A stretch of 64,000 nt of DNA, taken from positions 145,474,501 through 145,538,500 of the forward strand of contig NC_060212.1 of NCBI RefSeq assembly GCF_021130785.1, read 5' to 3'. The translations under genes and the position numbers were made by a program. The notes under the pieces were generated by a model. That model was not told where the DNA came from. It was given only the letters and a program-made list of their open reading frames with translations, and did not search any database. The stretch's first letter is position 1, and every line of letters starts with the position of its first letter. This document shows positions 1 to 12,593 of this stretch, piece by piece. Source of the stretch: Homalodisca vitripennis. Taxonomy: Eukaryota > Arthropoda > Insecta > Hemiptera > Cicadellidae.

Positions 1-195
1 ATCTTTTGTAAATATTTATGTTAAACTATGGTACAAAAATGTAAATTAAGAAAAGACTGATTGATGGACTCTTCCCCTTACACAGACCTATTTATAGTCT
101 ATATGGGGAATTATTCATTGAAATTATGGAAGTGTATATGTTATTGTTTTGTGTGTATGAATAAAAAGATTTTGATTTGATTTGATTTTGATTGT
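1..195 (+). mobile_element. LINE-like 3' tail fragment
   Basis: An AATAAA signal at 160-165 is followed at once by a run built from GATTT/GATTTT units (168-195). A poly(A) signal leading into a short microsatellite is the usual 3' end of insect non-LTR retrotransposons, and at least three other elements in this window end the same way with different tail units. No reverse transcriptase reading frame is recognisable upstream, so this is either a very short 5'-truncated copy or only the end of one that begins before the window. The left limit is unknown. Confidence 0.35.
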
Positions 196-1380
196 AATTT
201 ATTAGAGGGTAACTGAATTCATGAATTTGGAATTGACATTCAAGCAATACCTGAAGGATATTTAAATTGATCATGTTCAAAAAGAGTATAGTATTAATTT
301 CAATACTTATGTGTCTTAGTTCTTACGCTGATGTTATTACTTTCACTTTAGTTTTCAGGTGCACACCGAGTCAAAGTATTACTAACTGAATTAAAACTTT
401 GAGGTATTCTGCACAGTGTAACACTACATATTATTAACATTCGTGTTATCGTGACTTGCCTAGTGGCTAAAAGGGATTAATATTTGTTGAATAAACGGCT
501 CTCCACAGTGAAAAATATATATATCTCAATGTTTTGAATGTTTGAACCAAGTAACCTAGAGGATCATTTAGATGGATTCGTACTAAAAATTGAATATATA
601 TTGCAAAATTTGTTGAAATACCCAAATATAAAATGTCCTACAAAATAGTTATTTCCTTATCTCGATTTACTAAAGTAGTATATGGTTTCTTCATCAAATT
701 AACACTACAACACTGATCATTGTGACAAACTCTGGTGAGTGATCATGATGGAAGAAAGGGGATGGGGAGAAACCAGATACTTTATTGACTCGGATTTTAT
801 AAACATTTTCGCTGCCCTAAATACAAAAGAAAAGGCTAATATCGAAGAAAATTTGTTCATTCTATAATAAATGACTCATGAATTTGATTCCAAACCATGC
901 CAAAGTTTTGAATAATACGCCCTACGTATGTTGATCTCTTCCACCTGGGAAGGACCGTGATCTTTCTGTAAGCATAGAAGTCTCCGAAACACTCTCTTAA
1001 CAATCTCAGTCATCAGGAAACTGCGAAAGATAATCCTAAACAGACTTTAACAGGAATGGACTATAATATTTGTATGCACTTTACGTAAGGAACGTCTTTC
1101 ATTTACATTGATTACTATTTTACTATAAGCTTCCTTTCTCGATTGAATTCATGAGCCAGTGAAACTATTAAAATGCTAACCCAGAAATGTATGTAATGTG
1201 ATAATAGTTCTATAGCCATTGCATAAGAAACGCATAGCCGTTCGCAGTTGTAAATTTCTAAATAAAAGAGCGGTAAGCTCTGATCCAAATAATCTCACAA
1301 AGAATCGTGGGAAACAATCTTGTGATGGATTAAAACACGTCTGTACTGTTTTGTACCAAATAATTTTCGGGTATCTCCTT
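196..1380. other. AT-rich intergenic DNA, nothing recognised
   Basis: This stretch has frequent stops in all frames and no repeat, RNA gene or protein similarity that I can see. Confidence 0.5.
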
Positions 1381-1890
1381 TATCTCGGGTACTAGTCTAA
1401 TAGCGATTACGTAACCGCCCAGCTGTATCACTATCAGTGACCGTGAGACGAACGGGTTGTAGTGAAGCCTGTAATGGTTGTCACGGAGAATAATGCCGTG
1501 TCCGGCGCGGTTACAGGATCTGCTACACTATCGCCCGGAAGAGTTCACGTCAGATATCTGCAAATATATTTGTAGCATTAACCTAGGACAGGCTATTAGA
1601 TCGCCTTATTTGTCGGAGGCTGAACTTTCACCCGGGCGGTCGAGCGGAACGATCGCGAACTGCCTGCCATCTGCCGATACCGTGGTGCAATTCACTCAGG
1701 GCGATAGTATCGCGCTTTGTCGCAGATAAAGCTTTAACGGTGATTAAACGCGGTTTATGGCCGGTTCACGTTGGACCAGAGAAATACGACCCGGGTGACA
1801 CGGTGTCCCGTAAAACTGGTGCAAGCCTGGGACAGAATCTTGATCTGTGGGTTTATACTACCGATCATAGCAGTGTTGCCTTTTATTTGT
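1381..1890. other. GC-richer island with two short open frames
   Basis: Base composition shifts to a clearly more GC- and CpG-rich sequence than on either side. Two adjacent plus-strand open frames (1478-1729 and 1740-1943) lie here. The first opens at TTG rather than ATG, and neither resembles a family I know. The island may be a regulatory element or an old insertion. I do not call a gene. Confidence 0.3.
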
Positions 1891-2004
1891 TGTCATATAA
1901 AACGAAAACCACTTCTAGCCAGAATCAATTAATTTATTATTAGTATTTATTTAAATAAAATCATGAGAGAACCTAATGGGAAAATCCGTAAGTCGTGAGA
2001 TGAG

Positions 2005-2717
2005 AACGATATAAATATCAGCAAAGGACGCAACAATGAACCCTGAGGTATTTTACATAACATCACTTTCCATGTCGTTAACTACACTAATGGTTATTCT
2101 TTTATGTTATTGAGAATAAAAAATTAGTACAGTTTACTAAGATTGAGGTTTTATAATTGAATTCATTACTCCCTCGTACGCCTTGTAATGGAGGCAATGG
2201 ATATGATTACTTCCAATTAATATTGTCCAGAAAGTAAGTAACCTTAAATAAAAGGACTTGTTACTATAATGTATCAATGCCAAACTCGATAGAAAGAACG
2301 ATAGAAATATCAGCAAAGGACGCAACAATGAACCCTGAGGTATTCTACATAACAGCACTTTCCATGAAGTGAACTAGACTAATGGTTACCCTTTTTTATA
2401 TTATGTAAATATTATTTAACACGTAAATATTCTTACACTTTCAATCCCTCCCTGAATCATACATTTGACCACATAGGTCATGGGAATTCACTTGAAAATT
2501 ATCTGTGTAGTAAACACATTAAAAAAAATCAAAGTTTACTTTTGAGAATTAAAAAATTAGAATACTTTACGAAGATTAAGATTTTATAATTGAATTCACT
2601 ACTCACTCATTCGCCTTGTAATGGAGGCAACAAATATGATTACTTTCAATTAATATTGTCTAGACAGTGAGTAACCTTAAATATTAGGACTTGTTACTAC
2701 AATTTCTCTATGCCAAA
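2005..2717. repeat. imperfect direct tandem duplication (two copies)
   Basis: Two diverged copies lie head to tail. The block at about 2008-2097 (ATCAGCAAAGGACGCAACAA onward) recurs at 2301-2390. The block at about 2115-2290 (GAATTCATTACTCCCTCGTA and neighbours) recurs at about 2550-2717, with changes such as TACTCACTCATTCG. The second copy carries roughly 150 extra bases between the blocks (about 2391-2545). The second copy ends where the LINE-like coding sequence begins, so the LINE probably inserted next to or into it. Confidence 0.75.
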
Positions 2718-3502
2718 CCCGATTCACTGCCATATTTAATATACAATCTGCATGGAACCATAGCTCAAGAGGAACCAACATCGGCGGATTCTGCAGGCTT
2801 GGCGCGGGTCTGTTAAGTGTAGCCCAGGCCCCCGTCCATCCACCAGACCACTGCTATGTACTACTGGCCGGGACAATTAATGACCTGGCTGCTGGGAAGC
2901 AGGACATCATCTTCAGCAGACTGGAGAAAATTGTGGAAGACTGTTGTTCGTCCTCCGCGCTCCTGGTGTTGTCGCTACCTACGAGGCACGACCTGCCCTC
3001 TGACAGCCCAGTTCACCAGACCACGGCTCTCGTTAATAATTATATTGCCGAGCTGTGTTTTCGTTACGAGGGCGCGGAAATGCTGGATATCAGCAACATG
3101 GATCGAAGCCACTTGACCCCACACGGCCTCCACCTGCGTGCAAGTGGCAAACAACTGCTGGCCGACCTCATACTTCAGAGGATCGCCGGTATGATGCCTC
3201 GGCCCCGTCGTCGCGTCACTGCAGTAACTGCGCCGATCTGTTCGACACCCTTGCAAAGGTTGGACCAAGCAGTCACCCCGGCCCCGGCACTGCCCGCTGC
3301 CCCGTTCGGACCGCCGCCGCCGGCCCAGCCGAGATCGCCCGCCGCCCATACGTCGCCAGCTCCTCCTGAATCACCAGTCCGGACCATGGCCTACGACACT
3401 TTCGCCGAGGCGGTGAAGAGCCAACGCCCAGCCAACCTTCACTACAGTGATAATTCTAGACAAAAAAACTGTCGGTTTTTAACCAATGCAAAAGAAGGAT
3501 AG
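2718..3502 (+). pseudogene. LINE ORF1 remnant with SGNH/GDSL-esterase-like domain
   Basis: One frame is open from about 2744 to the TAG at 3500-3502, with no start codon of its own because the 5' part is missing. Two SGNH hydrolase hallmarks are visible: a GTIND segment after hydrophobic residues (about 2879-2893, the GxND block) and a TPHGLHL segment (about 3116-3136, the block holding the catalytic Asp/His in active enzymes). Ser and Asp positions cannot be confirmed because the N-terminal GDS block is absent. The C-terminal third is a proline/alanine-rich linker. In CR1-type LINEs this ORF1 protein binds the element RNA, and its esterase role is unresolved. The end overlaps the ORF2 start by 17 bases. 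Confidence 0.75.
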
Positions 3503-6437
3503 ACACATCAGAACCAGAGCGTCAAAATTTGCGTCAAAATTCCACAAAAAACATCAAACCAACAAAATTCCAAATTCAACCAAAATTTTCTCGGTTGTGC
3601 ATCAAAATGCACAGACTGCCACCAACAAAGCAGACGAGTTGTCGCTCATGGCACGCGAACTGCATCCTGACATTTTTGTTATTTCTGAACATGGTTTCAA
3701 ACCTGAAACAGTCAGACTGTTCAGGATTGACAACTATAAATTGGCAACATCTTACGATCGAACTCATTTTAAAAGGGGGAGGTGTGGCAATTTTCGTTAA
3801 ATCTGATATTGAATTCCTTCCACACAAGTTGACTCACAGTTGTGATTTCGATTTTGAAGTGGATGGAATAAAAATCGACCTGAATTCTGATGACAAAATT
3901 ACAATTATTGGCTTATATTGTTCTCCAAACGGATGCAGCAATATATTTTTTTTTTTTTGAAAATTTTGAAAATCTTCTAAATTCCATCTGTTTGAAGTCG
4001 ACAAAGTTTATCATAACTGGCGACTTTAACATTGATGTTTTAGACCACACCAACCCCCTCACCCAGCGACTACGCGACATCCTAAATTCTTTCGGATTGA
4101 TCTGGTCAGTAAACACGCCAACACGAGTGACCGCCACATCGAGTAAAGCCATCGACAACGTCATCACAAACATTCCAAACGCCTCAGTCACTGTTTTCAA
4201 TCCGGCTATCTCTGACAACTTCGCTCGGGAGACCACTATCAGTACCTTTCAGCCAGAAATTGAACACCCGTCATCCAAAATCAAAAGAGACACTAGCTCG
4301 GAAAACATTGCCCTTTTGAATTCGTTTTTTAAATAATGAGTCCTGGTCGTTTTTAGACAATCTTGAAAGCGTAGATGAAGCTTACACCGCGTTTCATAAT
4401 CTTTTTGTTTATCACTTAAATGTAACTTGTCCTTTCAAAAATTTTAAAGAACGCAAACAAGCAAAACAAAATTCTTGGGTGAGGAAGGAAATTTTAGAAT
4501 TACGAGAATTACTTAAATTTTACCATTCGATTTACATTAGCACCGAAAATGAACAATTTAAAACTTTTTTTTGAAATTTCAAGAGCAAATATCGGAAAAC
4601 AATAAAATCTGCAAAATCTCGTGAAATTGATACAAAACTGAGAAAAATTGCGAAAACTTTTCCAAAACTGCTTGGGGCATTATTAAAAATGTAACAACAC
4701 AGCCAAATTGCTCAAAAAATTCTCAAATTCCAAAGTTCAAAATCCAGGACGAAATTATTTCAGATCCCTCCAAAGTGGCAAGTGAATTCAACTCATTTTT
4801 TTCATCTGTTGCATCACTTGACCCATCATTCAAAGGCCTCAATTGCAGCGAAGTGTCATCGTTGGGACCGGTCTCATCCATGGCACTGTCTCCTGTGAGT
4901 AATGAACAGGTGGCCCGCGTGATACAGGGATTGAAACAATGTGACATCAACGGCATGTCTGTGTGGCTGCTCAAACGTTGCTCTAAGCATATTTTGGCTC
5001 CAATCACAAATTTGATCAACTTGTCTTTCGCACAAGGCATTTTTCCCTCCCTTTTTAAATCTGCGAAAGTCACACCCATTTTCAAAAAAGACGATCCTTG
5101 CCTTGCAAGCAACTATCGTCCAATTTCAATCCTCCCAGTCATGAGCAAAGTTCTTGAAAATATTTTTCTTGTCAGATTTGAAAATTTTCTTGATTATTTT
5201 GAAATCCTCTATTCCGAACAATTCGGTTTCAGAAAAAACAAATCCACAATCGATGCGGTCACAGACCTAATCGATACAGTTTTCGATGGCCTGGAGAGAA
5301 GAGATCATGTGCTAAGCATATTTCTAGACCTCTCTAAAGCATTCGACTGTGTACATCACGAAACACTGTTGTACCAGTTGACGACATGTGGTGTTCGAGG
5401 TCTGCCGCACGAATGGATCTCGTCTTACCTCAGGGATAGAAGCCAGTGTGTGCAGATTGCGAATACCCTGTCAGGAAAGGTTCAAATGACTTACGGTGTC
5501 CCACAGGGATCTATCCTTGGACCTGTCCTATTCCTTGTGTACGTCAACAGATTGAACTAATCGATCCTTACAGGGAAGATGGTTCAGTATGCTGACAATA
5601 CAACTCTCTGCATCAGAGCAAAATCAAAACATGAATTAGAAATCAAATCATTTTTAGAACTGAATTCATGTATTCAGTATTTTTCAACACTAAGTCTGAG
5701 GGCCAACAGTTCCAAATCAAGCGTCGTCAATTTTTTTTCTTCGGCAGCAAGAACCTAACAACTTCGCAACCGTGATGGCGGATGATGTTCTAATAGAAGA
5801 AACTGATTCCACCAAGTTCCTCGGAATGCACCTAGATCGAGGGCTGACTTGGGACGATCACATTGACGGCATTTGTTCAAAGGTTTCCTCAGGCATTTAT
5901 GTCTTACGGAACCTTGCAAAATTCTGCTCTTTGGATATACTAAGAACGGCCTACTTTGGCTTGGTATATCCACATCTGACATACGGTTTGAGACTGTGGA
6001 GCAGCTGTTCTAAATACAAATTCGAACGTGTATTTAGAAGTCAAAAGAAAGCTGTCCGAATCATTTCAAAATTGAACTTCAGAGATTCATGCAAAATCAC
6101 CTTCAGGGAGCTTGGATTGCTGACTTTGCCCTGTCTCTATATCCTGCAGGTTGTCCTGTACTGCCGTTCTAAGTGTAACTTGGTTCAAGGCAGGGACGTT
6201 CACCAGTATGGGACTAGAGGCAGGGATAACTTCCGCGTTCAACAACACAGAACTGCAGCATTCGAACGTTTACCGTCTGAGGCTGGTGTCAAGCTAATCA
6301 ATAAGCTCCCAGAAGAGATCAAACAATTGAATGACCAAAAAAAATTTTAAACTCAACTAAGACACCTTTTGGTGTCGAGGGTGTTTTACTCAGTTGACGA
6401 GTTTATGGAGAGCCGCTGGGATGAAATTCAAAACTAA
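3486..6437 (+). pseudogene. LINE ORF2 (endonuclease + reverse transcriptase), multiply broken
   Basis: The ORF starts at the ATG at 3486 inside the end of ORF1. The endonuclease part runs to about 4240 and shows QN (3604 region), ISEHG (about 3682) and TGDFN (4017-4031). The final SDH triad motif reads SDN at 4211-4219. The reverse transcriptase runs from about 4662 to 5770, with the YRPIS segment, FGFRKNKST, the motif A segment FLDLSKAFD (5321-5347) and YGVPQGSILGP (5491-5523). The catalytic YADD box reads YADN at 5588-5599. The C-terminal domain continues to a stop at 6435-6437. Frame changes lie near 3777 (A/G run), in the T-run at 3945-3958, near 4335, between about 4640 and 4665, in the T-run near 5731, and near 6343. 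In-frame stops include 4574 and 5558. The product would have nicked target DNA and reverse-transcribed the element RNA; this copy cannot. Confidence 0.92.
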
Positions 6438-6610
6438 CACGATCAATCCTCTGGTTCTGGTGTGGCAGTGGCAGGGTTTTCTGGTGAGAATGAAGATGAG
6501 AGTGAATGAGAGAAAAATATGACTGTGTGCGTGAGTGAATGAAGTGTAGGCCTATCTTTTTATTATTTAAATATTTATGACGTTTGTATGCAGTTTTATA
6601 ATTGTTACCG

Positions 6611-6657
6611 CAATAAAGTGATATTATTATTATTATTATCATTATTATTATTATTAT
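6611..6657 (+). terminator. LINE poly(A) signal and ATT microsatellite tail
   Basis: AATAAA is followed by GTGAT and then about ten ATT units with one C interruption. This marks the 3' end of the LINE just upstream and fixes the right boundary of the element. Confidence 0.8.
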
Positions 6658-7129
6658 GGATGACCAACTCTTGTGCTTAAACTTCTGGTACGTTACGATC
6701 GTACTGTTAAATCTATATTCTTGTACACATCCATACACATTGTTGGTAGGTCTCATTCGTACTTTCAGATTCAGTTTAAACATTTTATGAGGATCCACTA
6801 GGAGGTTCGTTAAATCTAAATCGGTTGAGAGTTTACGCTAATCAACTCAAAAACAAAGAGCAGTCATATAAATTTATGCTGTATATATGCAGGTATATGA
6901 ATTTGTTATAAAACCCACTGTAAGGAACTAGCCATAAAACAAGGTTATAAAAAACACAAACAACTACACACTTGTCATTCATACAAAATAATGCCCAATT
7001 CAGAAAATTTCCAGGAGATGATACGACTTGTTTTGCAATTTAAAAGCAATAAGAGAATAAACCTGGCGAATCTCGACAGGGTTAATAATTCTAGTATCAT
7101 TAGGGAAATTAATAATTTATAAAGAGGTA

Positions 7130-7400
7130 GGCAGAGGCAGAGCAGAAGCAACCCGGCTCCCAGTGGGAGTTTCGTCACTGCCGCGGTGAGATGTTGGACA
7201 CAGCCAGCGTGAGGTCTCTAATGAAACGTTTGCGCTTATCTGAGCTTCTTTACAGCGGAATTCGGGAATTATAATTTGCATGAGACAATAAAACCGGGTA
7301 GCAAGTGGCCCCAGAGGGCCGAATTAACGGGCAGCGATGACGGCGAATATGTGACGGAATGCGGCATAAATTCGTGGGGAGATCCTGTAGGAAGAGTCCC
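7130..7400. other. GC-richer non-coding island
   Basis: A block of balanced base composition with several CpGs stands in AT-rich surroundings. It includes an AATTCGGGAATTATAATTTGC segment (about 7259-7279) with homeodomain-like TAAT cores. No frame of convincing length is present. It could be a conserved regulatory element; nothing in the sequence proves it. Confidence 0.25.
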
Positions 7401-8559
7401 TAGCTCCAAGGTTGGTTGGTAATGGATATATTGGTCACGATGAGACATCTCATTATAGAATTATTTATAACTTAAGTATACACATCAATCGCCTATTGGT
7501 TGTTAAGAATGGTGTAAATGACAAATCAATTAGAAACTGTGTACACGTGATGAGCTTCGATAAAGACGTCAGAAAAGAAGGAACTTTAAAGAAATAAAAT
7601 TACACAACGGAATATGAAAAGGTAGTAGAACTTAACCAAATATTTATGGCACAGGTGGACTTACGTACTGAAGTACTGCCCTTTAACCTTTTGACCCCAA
7701 AATCAGTAGAGCTCTCAGTGGTCTCTTCCTTAGACCAAGAGAACTCTGCATAGTCAAGTCTCTAGATTTTTTCTGTAAAGAATTATCACACAGACAGACC
7801 AATGTACAATAACACGAAGTTACGAAACCTTCGTAAAAACTCGAAGGCGACATCCTAAGATGATTTCAGGTTCTTACAAAATAGCAATAAATCAATACCA
7901 GATAGGTAACAAACTAGTTAGAAACTTGGTAATCTATATTTGGTTTTTAAAGCATGGGTAGATTAAGGTCTTTTAAATAAGGTTGTAATAATTTTTCCAA
8001 TCTTATTTGAAATAAGTAAATGGTCTACTTCCAATCACAGTGGTGTGAATACTATTTTCTACACGGTACTTGTGGTAGTCTTTAAGGTTGTTCAAAAATA
8101 TGTCTAATTTAGTCTGTTTTCTGAACAGGTAACAGTAATCTTCCTGTTTAAATTCTTGTACGAGTTCGTCGTATGATTGTACTTTACTTGTTTCCTGAAA
8201 ACTAAGTAGAAAACTTAATATTACATGTAGTATTAAGTGAAGTTAAATACAAGTTAGGATTTTCATTGTAAATAATGTTGTTGTTGATATATAAGATTTT
8301 AGTGGTATCCTATGAATGAATTTGAAGGAAGCTACATTAAAACTTGGTTGCTGTAAAATTAATGCTACATAATCAAAACTAGAATAGTCAGACGTAGAGA
8401 AACAAGTTCATTACTTTCTATTGTTGATTCTGTTAACGGATTTACTTCGAATTCCAAAGTGTATGAAGGAAGGATTAAATGACCAGGAGCAATCATTTTT
8501 ATTCTAAATATTGAGCATCCTGTACAAGCATCACCACAAATATGAAGAATCAGGTTCAG
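7401..8559. other. AT-rich intergenic DNA, nothing recognised
   Basis: There are short open frames only (61 codons or fewer of substance) and no repeat or motif that I can name. Confidence 0.5.
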
Positions 8560-9630
8560 GTGACAGAGACCTTTCACCAAGTGTCAGTGCCCTCCGGTGA
8601 CCTTGGGAATGGGAGAAGTATTTCACAAAAACAAGAGGATGAGGCGAGATAGGGATCAAGGTGTCCCATAGATTTGGGGACGCACCTGCCTCAGATCCTC
8701 GATAAAGAGTTATGTTTACAAGCGAGGCCACATGCTGTAGGAATGGCCGATAGTATCTGTTGTGTGGGGGTCGGGGGATGTATGAGAGATGTGGATGTCG
8801 CTGTCCTTACACGGCTGTGGCTGGTATCTTCATTCCTCGACGCTGTATTCTCTGGCTAACAAATCAGAATTTCTGTACAATGGTTAGTGTTCTCGCAATC
8901 CTACAAGATTTAGGAACGTTTGGATTTCTAAATTTGTATTTTATGATGAATTCAATGTTTAAGGACTTTCCTTTTATCCTTTCGTACTTTTCATATGGCT
9001 TGGTGATATCGATAGCAGGTAGTAGATGTGGAATAGGCACACATTCATCTACCTTCCATTCTTATCCTTGCGAAACGTAAAGTGTTACGGGACGGTTATA
9101 GATCAAATCCAAAGTTTCCTCTGGTGCATTTTGGCTTTCAATTGCGCTCTGAACAAACCGACCAGCGATATCGCACCGTGTCCGCCGAGCCGACATAACG
9201 GGGCCCGTGCGATCGCTCGTATCTCTGTCCGCGTGTTTAGTTTGGACCGGCCATAAAAACAGGTGAGGTAAATACGATCGGGCGGCAGGACAGCTATCGG
9301 GGATAAAGTCCTCAGGTGCCCGATCGTAAAACCGTCGGGGGAACACCCGACACCGCGAGCCGGAGGTCCACGTCGCGAGAGGAACTGGGGAATTCCCGTG
9401 TCGGGAGATCCAGCTAGTGCCTGTGGTGATAAATCCGAGTGTGTCGATCGTCCTGGCGAAAAAATATTGTATTGGAAAACCGCCAAGAGAAGATGTTCCA
9501 ACGCTTGCAAAATAAATTTCCCATTCGGGACAGGCGAAAGAAAGTCACGTTTCGCCACAATATTGAAATTTGGTACTATTAATTTAACTGTACTTCTGTG
9601 CGATGTCAATATTAATCTGTACAAATAACG
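8560..9630. other. GC-richer island with an unrecognised 173-codon open frame (minus)
   Basis: The sub-block at 9080-9480 is CpG-rich. A minus-strand frame is open over 9103-9624, the longest open frame here outside mobile elements and the hAT remnant, but it matches no family I know. Its residues look like a translated GC-rich non-coding region (Arg, Pro, Ser, Leu rich). Overlapping open frames on the other strand support composition rather than coding as the cause. Confidence 0.25.
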
Positions 9631-12593
9631 CTACTATTGTAAAAAAATTTTGTTTGAAATCTTTATTGCTTTACTTTATAATTATATATATTTATGAACG
9701 TCATTTTACAACCGTGGAAGATAAAGAACACATTTGACGATGCTGAAATAAGTTGTTAAACTATTATTCTACTTCTTCATTCAACGTATTTTCATTTCTC
9801 ATCACCAATTACAAGAATTCTATTCAAAATTCAATTATTTATTTTATACTTACTGGATTTAATCCGAAAGTTACTTACGGACCAATCTCTGTTTGTTGCG
9901 TTTCTTATGTACGAATAATAAGTATTTTACGGTAAATTCAACTATAATGGTATACAGCTTAATTAATTTAAAAACCAACACTCCAATATTAAATTCATTT
10001 TCTTTCTGTGAGGCCTTCCCACATCGTCAGACCAAGATAACTGAAATCAAATTGGTTTGAATTATTTGGGAGAGTTTGTTTATACAAGTAAATTAATTAA
10101 TTAAAATCCAATAAGAAAGAAGATTTTACCGTGTATCTTAGCGAACTTTGCAAAACAATTTGCACTAATACAAAAACACATAACCTCCAAACATGATATT
10201 CGAGGAAAGGGTATCCTTTGAGGGTGTGTGGTATATTCTCTAAATAGAATTTAGCAAATTATGTTTGTCGTACTAGTGAAGCGTTTCACTCCTTTGGGGT
10301 GGGTCGAGCGATCCATTCGCCAATTCTCGCTTTGTGAGGTGCCATGTGTTATTTGGAGATGTGTTCGAAAATCGGCCCACATGATCGCATAATTGAGTCG
10401 TAGTGTGTGTCCACATCTGTGAGGGTTCTATATATCTCTTGGTGCGGCCGGCCGTATATTACCAGTACAAGCGCCGTCGCCGTGCAATGTCTTACAGGTA
10501 CAGGTCCCTCCTTGACTGATGTCTCTATTAGTCTACGGCACACGCCTTTGCTCTTGGCACAATCGACTCTTGCTCTGAATCAACTTTATGTCCATTCCGC
10601 TGTTCTAGTAATTCATTCTTAAGTGCTGTTTTCTCGCATCCATCACTTTTACTGCACTCGGTGCAAGGATACCACTGTCGGTTTTCAACAGGTTTCGTAA
10701 GTGGTTCTTGAATTATGTGCTTGTTTGGATGATATAGTGCTTTCATGCAGTTTTCAACTGTTATGGGCCACTTTTTCCTGGCGAATACACCGGCCGTTTT
10801 TCAGTTTGGTAAAATTAAATAACATTTCCTTTTACAGTAACGATAAATTAAATTGCAAATGTAATCGATTCAATTATGTTATGTGTGCTGAGATGTATTT
10901 TGAAATTATGAAAGGTTTCAAGACATTTTAAATAGTATATTACTAGTAGTTTAATGAAACAAGGAATTTGTTGCAGATGATGCTAAACAGTGCAAACAAA
11001 AATTTTCACTTTATAGCAACTTTATTGCATATTAATTTTACAATAACTAATTAAAAGGGAATTATTTTCCTCACTAACACCTTTAAGTATTTTACTATTC
11101 TTTCATTTTTTTTATTCAGATCAGTTGATTTTTTACGTTTATAACCATTAGTTTACTATTAGTGTGCTCATAAAAGCCTGAGAGTTAATTTTGTTGGTGA
11201 AGTTTAGAGTCGTATAATATTTAGAACTAACATTGCACACAGTGTGCAAGACATCTTTTTAAATAATCTAGCTGGAGAAACGACGTTTATAATGGGTGAC
11301 AAATCTATAGTTTAAAAAGTTAAATTACATTAACATATACAAGCCAAACACGTCCTACAGCCACCTTCTGCAAAATATCCTGAGTAAGATTTCTTGATAC
11401 GAAATTCTGTTAAGATCATTTATTCTGAGATACTATCTATAAGAAACTTATGGAAATGGCGAAGATGTATTGGGTGGGTTCTAGAATCATAACCAGAATC
11501 CATTCTAATCAGCAAACATTATTTGGACATTGAGAGGACCCGAAGCGGCAATCAGTCTCCAAGAATGTTATTGGAGATCTTCGTTCCACATTCACATTAA
11601 TATAAGCTCGAGATTGGTATACATTGGGCTCTTACTACACGAAATCAAAAGCCATCTCATGCATTTCTTAACAGTAGAAAGTCCTGGCGTTAAAGTAAGA
11701 TGTAAGAGTGGCATCGGCGAAATTTTTAGGCGCGGTAGTAAATCAAAATCTGGAATGTAGGGATCATTTGTCTTACTTGGTTGACAAGTTAAGCTCCACA
11801 TGTTTTGCTGTACCGCAATCCATTATTGCAGGGCCAGCCAACTATGAGACAGGATCGTAAGGAGAATGTTGAAAGTGAAACGCAGAGATTGCTGTAAACA
11901 AATTTTCATAAACAACAAAATTTTAACACTTCCATCAATTTAAAATTTTGAATATCTAGTTCTTATAAACGATAATGTTAGTATGTTTCCTAATAAACGT
12001 ACTCGTGATTACCAGTATCCAATACACAGGCTTAAACTGTGTGAGGAAGGAACTTATCACTTCACCATGAAACCTTTCAATGCGCTTCAAATCCATCTGA
12101 AGTGTGAAGACAGCGTGATATCTTGAAAAACTACTACCGGACACCACCTCAAAAGCAAGGTATTTTACTCTGTGGCCGAATTTTCAAATTAATTAGTTTG
12201 TGAGATATAATTCGTTCGTAGATACTTTTAAGTTTATTGTTATTGCTTGTACCAGATATGACATATTTATCTATATAATTACTGACAATTCACACGTTTA
12301 AAACATGTAATGTATTGACATCTAGCAATATGACCATATCTGAGGCTAATAGGTAAATAAAAAAGTAAAAAATATAGATCCCAACCTGGTTTTGTGGACT
12401 ACACCGAATGATCTGGCTTCAGAAATCTGCCTTTAAAGACAATTATATGGATCCCTAAAAGATATTTTCAAACATATCTGAGATCATTTATAACCACTGG
12501 GAAGTAGCCGTATCTCCAAAAAGTTTCTCACCGCATCCTAGATCGAAAATTTTGAAACCCAGCGTAATCTCTTTTCAGGTTTTGTCTCTTAGA
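9631..12593. other. intergenic DNA with one GC-richer patch (about 10300-10700)
   Basis: The region is mostly AT-rich and featureless. The patch at 10300-10700 contains GGCCGGCC and several CpGs, with short open frames on both strands that do not resemble known proteins. No RNA gene or transposon was recognised. Confidence 0.35.

Larger units (their letters stand above)
2718..6657 (+). mobile_element. non-LTR retrotransposon (Jockey/CR1-type LINE), 5'-truncated and decayed
   Basis: This is one plus-strand LINE. It contains, in order, the remains of an ORF1 with an SGNH-esterase-like domain, an ORF2 with an apurinic-type endonuclease and a reverse transcriptase, a short 3' UTR, an AATAAA signal at about 6611, and an ATT-rich microsatellite tail ending near 6657. 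The element is truncated inside ORF1, and ORF2 carries several frameshifts and stops, so it is not autonomous. An SGNH domain in ORF1 is known from CR1 and related clades, which together with the RT motifs suggests the Jockey/CR1 group; the exact clade is not settled. The left boundary is set by the end of the tandem duplication and is approximate. Confidence 0.9.

Noticed and set aside
2975..3349. Minus-strand 124-codon Gly/Arg-rich frame
   Set aside because: It is antisense to the proline/alanine-rich LINE ORF1 tail.
9103..9624. 173-codon minus-strand open frame as a gene
   Set aside because: GC-rich composition opens several frames on both strands here, no domain is recognisable and no ATG-led start or splice context stands out.
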